A stretch of 64,000 bases of DNA, from NCBI GenBank assembly GCA_900660155.1, contig CABFPE010000490.1, forward strand, positions 557,455 to 621,454, read 5' to 3'. Positions 56,316 to 64,000 of the stretch are shown piece by piece. Under the pieces are notes generated by a model. It worked only from the letters and a program-made list of their open reading frames with translations. It had not been told where the DNA came from and made no database searches. A program made the translations under genes and the position numbers. Positions within the stretch are counted from its first letter, which is position 1; every line of letters starts with the position of its first letter. Source of the DNA: Hofstenia miamia (Eukaryota; Xenacoelomorpha; Acoela; Hofsteniidae).

Positions 56316-56699
56316 AAGTTAATTGTGAGAATAATTGAATTCAATCTCATTGCTCTATTTTTCGATTCTGTGTATGTTTTACATGCAAATGATTAAAATA
56401 TTACTAATCAGTTCACTGTATTTGGACTTCTGGTAAGCCTTATAGAATAATGATACTACTTCTATTTTACAAAGTTTAAAATATTTTAGTTTTCAAGTTC
56501 TAAATTATCTAACTGTACAAAGAAATTTTATGAAATCAATTGAAAAGGAAACAATACACTCGCATTTCCAGCACATTCTGGGCTGATAATGCCTTTAGAG
56601 TTGAAAATTCTTTTAAACTATTTATAAAATTTTACTTTCATTTGAAAGTAGTCACAGCACATCTGCTTAATATTTTGTAATTCATAAAGATTTTTAATA

Positions 56700-58812
56700 G
56701 TTGTAATTTTGAAATTTTTCCTTATACTTCTTTTAAAGTAATTAAGAAAATCTTTGGAAAATGAAGCAAATTCCATTAATTTCTAGCACATTTCAGGTAT
56801 TCAATGCTATCTGATATGAAACTTCTTTTAAACTACTTTCTAGTGTGAAATAGTTGAAAAATTCATTCCTATCAATCTAGTTCTTATGAGAGATCCCAAT
56901 ATCATAATTTGAGTTTGCAGCACTTACAGTGAAGCTTCATGCAAATTACAGATGCAGTATAAAATATGTCCTTGCACAGTAATGCATCTAGTCTTGTGAT
57001 GTCCATGAATACTTTTAATTTGTATTGGCAATTAATATGATTCTGAGAACATTGAATTTACAAGAATCATACGAAGTAAGCAAAGATTTTCTTTTGTGAA
57101 TAAAATGTTTAATAACTTAAGCAATTGTCAATTGAGCAGCTAAAACTGATGTATTATGCATTTTAGCAGAAATATAAAAGGATCTTTTTTCCAAAATGTA
57201 CACATCCATTACAGAATTTTGGTACATGTCTGAGTACTTGGAGAGTAATTTAATACAAATATCATCAAAACTAGAGCAAATGGAATTTAATTGGTAAATG
57301 TTTTGCAAAATCTGCATACATAACTTTTGTCCTTTTTGTTGTGGCTCATTTTACATGTTGAACAGTCAGATGCCCTTAACAAGTCCTAGAGGTAATGCTA
57401 CATTATCAGTTAGTGTGGAAGTAGCTTTCTTTGCAAATTGAGTGTTAGGAATATATTCTTGCAGTTTTTTAATAGTATCACTAGATTAATTTGAAACCCT
57501 TATAAATTTATGATTTTATCATATTTATCATATGTCTAGCCACATTCCCTACTATCATTCTAGTTGCTTGCTAGTCAATATCTTTAGATAGATTTGAAAA
57601 TAGGAAATCTCATATTATGAATTGGAAGCTTATAATGTTCTTGAAATTTGTTAATGACATTCATCAATTGATATTAACCACTGCTGTATTTTCAAATCTA
57701 TTCATTTGAGCTTTTTAAAGCACTCTAATCTCAAAGTTCCAATGAATTCTTATGTTGTAGTTTTCTGAAATACAGATTGAAATGATTGCATATTTTTTAT
57801 CATTGAAATAAAGTTCGTACAGGAATAATGCTTAAACTGCAAAAAGGTTGTGTATTTTGAATAATATTAATCGAAACATAACTGATGTACCTGCGAAGAA
57901 TTTGTCTGAAATCATTGATGCCTCATCTAATATCAAGATACAAGTGTAACCGTATATATCTCAAGAGAAATTAGCTTAGATTGAGGTGGCACCTTTGGGA
58001 TATTATTCATGTATGTGACATTCAATCTCAGTAATCCATAAATTTTCTTACCCTCTAATAATTTTGAAGTGCCAGTAAGTGCAATACATTACATGAAATG
58101 TTCTGTAACTGTTGCTACAAATCAGCAAAAATGATATTTAACAGCATTAGATCCACTATGTCGAAGTATATAAAACTGTCCCGGTTTTATATATTTCGAT
58201 GGCTCTAACACATGTCTTCTATATGCAGTTATCCATGTCAAAATTTTGTTTGCAAGAATTTCTTGATTCTCATTCAAATTAAATCAAGAAGTGGATGAAA
58301 ACTACCATTGGAAAGAATATCATTTTGCTAGTTATCTGTATCATTGATAGAGGAATTGTTTGAATTGCTTATAGCAATGATATTGACTAATTCATTAAGA
58401 GATTTTCATAAATTTTTAATTGAATTGCTATGTCATTACTAAATTAGACTTGTCTAGATTTTGAAGGAATTTGTAATTGACAGCTTTCTCATAAGTACTT
58501 TGTTTTCTTATTACATGAACATGATAAAATTTTGCCTTCCAATTATTCTGCATTAATTTCATACATCCAATTTTGAGCTAATTGATTACTGATATTCTAA
58601 TTAGCATTTGAAGGATTGGCAATATTACTTCAGCCATCCATGGGTTCAAACCTAAAAGTATTCATCAGCTGCTTTGCTGAGTGATCTACTTCATTATTGC
58701 ATATAGTATTTTGAATTAGCAGATATCTTGATTTTGAAATGAAATTATGTGGGTTTGTATCAGATATCATTCTATTTTCTACAGATCTAAGCAAACAATA
58801 AAAAATAAACAT
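56700..58812 (-). pseudogene. decayed PIF1-like helicase (tentative)
   Basis: Minus translation, over several frames, shows ALTGTSKLLEGKKIYGLLRL near 58060-58000, resembling PIF1 motif Ia (TGxAAxxxxGxTIHSxL), and LILDEASMISDKFFAG at 57890-57935, resembling Walker B (hhhDExSM) followed by the usual L/F-rich helix. A plausible Walker A was not found. Downstream pieces with 50-65 codons open (57117-57317, 58630-58812) are unassigned. The same DEASMI is kept in the second unit at 63021-63038. PIF1-like helicases occur in Helitrons and some large DNA elements; no Rep domain was seen. Confidence 0.35.
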
Positions 58813-59144
58813 TTAATAAACATGAATTTCATATAAGTTGTACTAAAAAAGAAAAAAAGAAATAAATCACGCTCTTGAACAAGTCATCAGTCAATAATTG
58901 GTAAATATTCAAAAAATAATTCTTTTCTAAATGCTTCCATTTTAACAATAAGAGCCAATTAGTTATATGTACATCTAGTTGCTGTTTTCAGTCTTTGATG
59001 TTGCATAACAACTTTATGAAGAGGACGTTAAGGGTCATTTTTAATTCGATGTAATGTTTTTTTGATCTTTAATTTCCAAATAATATATATATATATATAT
59101 ATATATACACTATATATATATATGTAAATATATGTATGTATGCT

Positions 59145-59179
<35 letters not shown>

Positions 59180-59532
59180 TAGAGATATGGGCGCTAAGTA
59201 CACAGAAAGTGATACGCTGGATTTTAATAATTTCAGATATTCAAATTTAGTGAAAAATTTGTTTAAAAACGCATTTATAATTTTTAAAATGGCATATAAA
59301 TCCAATTTTTTTTACAACATTATTAATTTTTTTAAATTTTAAATATATTTTTAAGAAATACTCACCGTGAACCTCAATTTGATGTGTAACTATTAAACGA
59401 GCCCATAGATTATCACGCATACTCAATTTATGATTATTTTGACATTAATCAGCTGAACTGCTCACAGACGCTAAGTTAATTGAAATTCGGTGGTTGCGGA
59501 GCTAGGTATCATGAATATAGTACTTAGAGCCC

Positions 59533-59618
<86 letters not shown>

Positions 59619-60617
59619 TATGTATGTATATATATAATATAGATGCATAGAATAAATATTAAATACTAAAAAAATCCTGTCCAGTATTAGCTATTGCCGA
59701 CCCGGCTTAAAAATTCTGATGGCAATGAATAAAACGCAAGTTTCAATTATTGAAAAATTTCAATAAAAATAAGTTCAAATATCGGTTAAGAACTTCAAAA
59801 TATATTATTAAGCTAAAGAAAATGTATTTTTATCCGTGTTATCTCAAATATCCAAAACAACAGAATAACACAAAGTGTCAGATATAATTTTTTTCGGGAG
59901 ATTTTATATATAGCTCTCTTGAAGTCGCAAGTTTTTTTCAAATTGAATTTACTTCACATCAAAGATGCTCTTAAAATATAGCGTCCTATATATATATGTA
60001 TATATATCATTATATATACATTGTGCATTTGGTGATGCATATATCTGGTGCTAAGTATAAAGTATGTATTTAGCTGCTACTATAAATATAATATACAAAA
60101 GTTTTATTCAGATATATTCAAAAATTGTTGAGTACTCTATATTGATAACATAGGCTTACTAAAAGAGCAAGTTTCTTCATACGAAATAATTATTGGCACT
60201 AGATAATATGTAGCACGATTTTCAAAGAGAAAAATCGGAATTTTGCCGATTTTTTAGGCCAATTTCAAAATACAGTTTATTCACCCAAAGCCGGCCAAAC
60301 AGCGTCCAAATTAATTTTTTGTGTTTTTTGTGACTTGGGCCTCTTACAGGCCCATGAGCAGGCAGTACACCATGGATTTGGTTTGATAATTTGCATAATG
60401 TAATGATTAAAATGTCCATTATAATATTTTGTTATGGCACTTTTCATGTTTAAATTTAAAAAAAATTAATTAAAAATTAAATTTAAAATGTTAAGTCACT
60501 TTTATTTGATGAATGTTCTAAGATCAATTAATGACATAGAAATTGAATTTGAAATTTATTCAGAATTTCCTTCACCCTGCATAGTAATATAAAGTGTTTC
60601 TTGTCACTTATCAGCCA

Positions 60618-60741
60618 CAATGCAAGTCAGCCTGATTATGACTAATTTAAGTCTGTTCAGCATTGAAGAGGATCTGATTGCTAGTGTTTCAGCTCACGAC
60701 CACTACATTAACAATGTAACTATGGACAACATTCCAGCCAA
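60618..60741 (+). pseudogene. unknown ORF module, copy 3 (truncated)
   Basis: Starts MQVSLIMTNLSLFSIEEDLI and stops matching after NIPAK at 60741, where a repeat of the upstream spacer (AATTAATTAAAAATTAAATT, seen also at 60463) begins. It resembles copy 2 more than copy 1 and lies only 126 bp before copy 4. Confidence 0.6.
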
Positions 60742-60866
60742 AATTTAAAAAAAAATTAATTAAAAATTAAATTTAAAATGTTAAGTCACTTTTATTTGAT
60801 GAATGTTGTAACATCAATTAATGACATGGAAATTGAATTTGAAATTTATTCAGAATTTCGTTCACA

Positions 60867-61320
60867 ATGCATAATAATATAAGTTGTTTCTTGTCAATTA
60901 TCAGCATGGTTATGACTTATTTAAGACTGTTCAGCCTTGAAGAGCATCTGATTGCTAGTGTTTCAGTTCATGACCACTACATTAACAATGTAACTAAGGA
61001 CAACATTCCAGCCAACTTTCCTCAATGCTTTGGTAGAGCAGCTATCTGACAAAGTCTAATCTGTATATGTGGGAGAAGAAAGAGTTTGAAACAGAATTGG
61101 TGTTGGACAAATATCGCACAGGGAGACCGTCTAGCTGAGAAGAAAAATGCTATTTCATTCAAGAATGTGGTGAATAATCAATAAAATGTCCACATGAAAA
61201 TATTCTTCTGAATCAGGGTCCTTGAACAACAATGCCATGGCGCAGGAAAAAAGATTTAGAAGCATTTATTTTAAATTTAAATGTTTAAAGTTACTTAAAA
61301 GAAATGAAATATTATAAGAG
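60867..61320 (+). pseudogene. unknown ORF module, copy 4
   Basis: Open 60867-61049: FSLEEHLIASVSVHDHYINN, NIPANFPQCFGRAA, then the same frame break and YLTKSNLYMWEKKEFETELV, RLAEKKNAISFKNVVN. It corresponds to copy 1 in the first unit. Confidence 0.5.
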
Positions 61321-61754
61321 TTAATTATGAGAATATTTGAATTCATTCTCATTGCTCTATTTTTCGATTCTGTGTTTGTTTTACATGTAAAATTATCTAA
61401 CCTTACAAACACAGCACATTCAGGGCTGACAATGTCATTGGAGTTAGCAATATTTTTTAATGGTATCCAAATTATGATTGTAATAAAAAAATATTCATGA
61501 ATAAATTGGCATCTTCATAATATAGATTAATTTTCACTTTATCTATTTCACAATGTTTAAAACAATGTAGTTTCCAAATTCTAAATTATCTAACCTTACA
61601 AATAATTTTTATGAATTCTATTGAATTGGAAACAATACATTAGCATTTCCAGCACAGTCAGGGCTGACAATGTCATTGGAGTTAACAATATTTTTTAATG
61701 GTATCCAAATTTTGATCATAATAAAAAAGATAATCATTAATCAATTAGCATCTT

Positions 61755-63640
61755 CATAATAATATTTTGTAATTCATAAAGATTTTTAATAGTTGTAGTT
61801 TTGAAATTTTTCCTTATACTTCTTTTAAAGTAATTAAGAAAATCTTTGGAAAAAGAAGGAAATTCTAATAATTTCTAGCAAATTTCAGGTATTTAATGCT
61901 ATCTGATTTGAAACTTCTTTTAAACTACATTCTAGTGTGAAATAGTTGAAAAATTCATTCCTATCAATCTAGTTCTTATGAGAGATCCCAATATCATAAT
62001 TTGAGTATGCAGCACTTACAGTGAAGCTTCATGCAAATTACAGATGCAGTATAAAATATGTCCTTGCACAGTAATGCATCTAGTCTTTTGATGTTCATGA
62101 ATACTTTTAATTTGTATTGGTTATTAATATGATTCTGAGAACATTGAATTTTCAAGAATCATACAAAGTAAGCAAAGATTTTCTTTTGTGAATAAAATGT
62201 TTAATAGCTTAAGCAATTGTCAATTGAGCAGCTAAAACTGATGTATTATGCATTTTACCAGAAATATAAAAGGATCTATTTTCCACAATGTACACATCCT
62301 TTACAGAATTTTGGTACATTTCCTGAGTACTTGGAGAGTAATTTAATACAAATATCATTAAAACTAGAGCAAATGGAATTTAATTGGTAAATGTTTTGCA
62401 AAATTTGCAACATACATAACTTTTGTCTTTTTTGTTGTGGCTCATCTTACATGTTGAACAGTCAGATGCCATTAACAAGTCCTAGAGGTAACACTACATT
62501 ATCAGTTAGTGTGCAAGTAGCTTTCTTTGCAAATTGAGTGTTAGGAATATATTCTTTCAATTTTTTAATAGTATCACTAGATTGATTTGAAACCCTTATA
62601 AATTCATTAGTGTGATTTATGATTTTATCATATTTATCATATGTCTGGCCATATTCCCTACTATGATTCTAGTTGTTTGCTAAGCAATATCTTTAGATAC
62701 ATTTAAAAATAGGAATCTCATGTTATGAATTGGAAGCTTATAATGTTCTTGAAATTTGTTAATGACATTCATCAATTGATATATTAACCACTGATGTATT
62801 TTCAAATCTATTCATTTGAGCTTTTTAAAGCAGTCTAATCTCAAAGTTCCAATTAATTCTTATGTTGTAGTTTTATGAAATGCAGATTGAAATGATTGCA
62901 TATTTTTTATCATTTGAAATAAAGTTCGTACAGGAATAATGCTTAAACTGCCAAAAGGTTGTGTATTTTGAATAACATTAATCGAAACATAACTCATGTA
63001 CCTGCGAAGAATTTGTCTGAAATCATTGAAGCCTCATCTAAAATCAAGATACAAGTGTAACCATATATATCTCGAGAGAAATTAGCTTAGATTTAGATGG
63101 CACCTTTGGGATATTATTCATGTATGTGACATTCAATCTCAGTAATCCATAAATTTTCTTACCCTCTAATAATGTTGAAGTGCCAGTAGGTGCAGTACAT
63201 TACATGAAATGTTCTGTAACTGTTGCTACAAATCAGCAAAAATGATATTTAACAGTATTAGATTCACTATGTCAAAGTATATAAATCCTGGTTTTATATA
63301 TTTCGATGGCTCTAACACATGTCTTCTATATGCAGTTATCCATGTCAAAATATATTTGCAAGAATTTCTTGATTCTCATTCAAATTAAAATCAAGAAGTG
63401 GATGAAAACTACCATTGGAAAGAATATCGTTTTGCTAGTTATCTATCATTGATAGAGGAATTGTTTGAATTGCTTATAGCGATGATATTGACTAATTCAT
63501 TAAGAGATTTTCATAAATTAGTTATATGTACATCTAGTTGCTGTTTTCGGTCTTTGATGTTGCATAACAACTTTATGAAGAGGACGTTAAGGGTCATTTT
63601 CAATTTGATGTAATGTTTTTTGATCTTCAATTTCCATATA
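61755..63640 (-). pseudogene. second copy of the helicase-like block
   Basis: Repeats 56655-59080 with small indels and a deletion of about 545 bp near 63517. It holds the DEASMI motif at 63021-63038. No long frame. Confidence 0.4.
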
Positions 63641-63966
63641 TATAAAATATATATATATATATATATATAATATAGATGCATAGAAGAAATATTAACTACT
63701 AAAAAAATCCTGGCCAGTATTAGCTATTGCCGGCCCGTCCTAAAAATTCTGATGGCAATGAATAAAACGCAAGTTTCAATTATTAAAAATTTTTAATAAA
63801 AATAAGTATTTTTATCTGGGTTATCTCAAATCGTCAAAACAATAGAATAACACAAAGTGTCAGATATAATATTTTTCGGGAGTTTTTATATATGGCTCTC
63901 TTGAAGTCGCAAGTATTTTTCAAATTGAATTTTCTTCACATCAAAGATGATCTTAAAATGTAGCGT

Positions 63967-64000
<34 letters not shown>

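Larger units (their letters stand above)
53903..64000. repeat. large tandem repeat region (unit about 4-6 kb)
   Basis: Blocks recur in the same order: p at 53903-54092 and 59348-59538; q at 54195-55260 and 60016-61385; r at 56655-59080 and 61755-63640; s at 59630-60005 and 63670-64000 (cut by the window end). The first unit lacks s, and the second lacks about 545 bp matching 58415-58960. Each block border is an (AT)n run. Similarity is high by eye (above about 90%). It may be a tandemly duplicated mobile element or a satellite-like segment. Confidence 0.85.

Noticed and set aside
1-64000. tRNA, rRNA or bacterial operon features
   Set aside because: No cloverleaf with conserved T-loop, no rRNA block and no operon structure was seen; the window is eukaryotic.

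Overview
The window is nuclear DNA from an AT-rich animal genome. The signs are a two-exon rhodopsin-like GPCR with consensus splice sites, the terminal exon of an NmrA-like gene with an AATAAA signal, many dinucleotide repeats, and a typical metazoan transposon mix (LINEs, Penelope, Tc1/mariner, hAT, piggyBac, pogo-like, Polinton-like). The mix suggests an aquatic invertebrate, but nothing here fixes the phylum. It is a draft assembly: there are three N runs (5722-6272, 29231-30230, 53890-53902) and five single n bases (11586, 20628, 21082, 26254, 32296). Four of the single n bases lie at visible sequence duplications and the fifth lies at a frame break in an exon.

Region by region. 0.4-1.2 kb: broken IS630/mariner transposase. 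1.2-4.6 kb: a minus-strand LINE with an SGNH-esterase ORF1 and an ORF2 that begins with a 2A-like peptide. 4.6-6.7 kb: two plus-strand pieces of a LINE with a restriction-like endonuclease, both ending in an AAT repeat. 7.4-10.75 kb: a minus-strand LINE (RRM ORF1, AP endonuclease, RT) split by a 696-bp Tc1-type element. 11.5-12.05 kb: NmrA-like last exon. 15.65-16.23 kb: a TIR-bounded element with a perfect hairpin. 17.1-21.2 kb: minus-strand Penelope-like fragments, part of them an assembly duplication. 24.1-33.16 kb: one plus-strand LINE opened by a 6.66-kb block that begins and ends with hAT termini. 33.2-35.5 kb: the GPCR gene, whose start codon lies about 120 bp after the LINE tail. 36.6-38.5 kb: a dispersed repeat, a Tc1 pseudogene and a mariner-like MITE. 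40.9-43.2 kb: a TIR element rich in GTCTCA motifs that holds a deleted piggyBac. 44.1-45.0 kb: a pogo/Tigger-like deletion element. 45.4-49 kb: two LINEs tail to tail. 51.2-53.8 kb: a dead Polinton-type protein-primed DNA polymerase B, split by a 1,472-bp element that itself has Polinton-like termini and one unknown ORF. 53.9-64 kb: a 4-6 kb repeat unit in tandem, with an unidentified ORF module on plus and a decayed PIF1-like helicase on minus.

Only the NmrA-like exon and the GPCR look like working host genes. The rest is layered mobile DNA in which insertion order can often be read from target-site duplications. The most unusual objects are the Polinton-in-Polinton nest, the hAT-bounded composite block, the 2A/SGNH LINE and the 54-64 kb repeat with its unassigned ORF.
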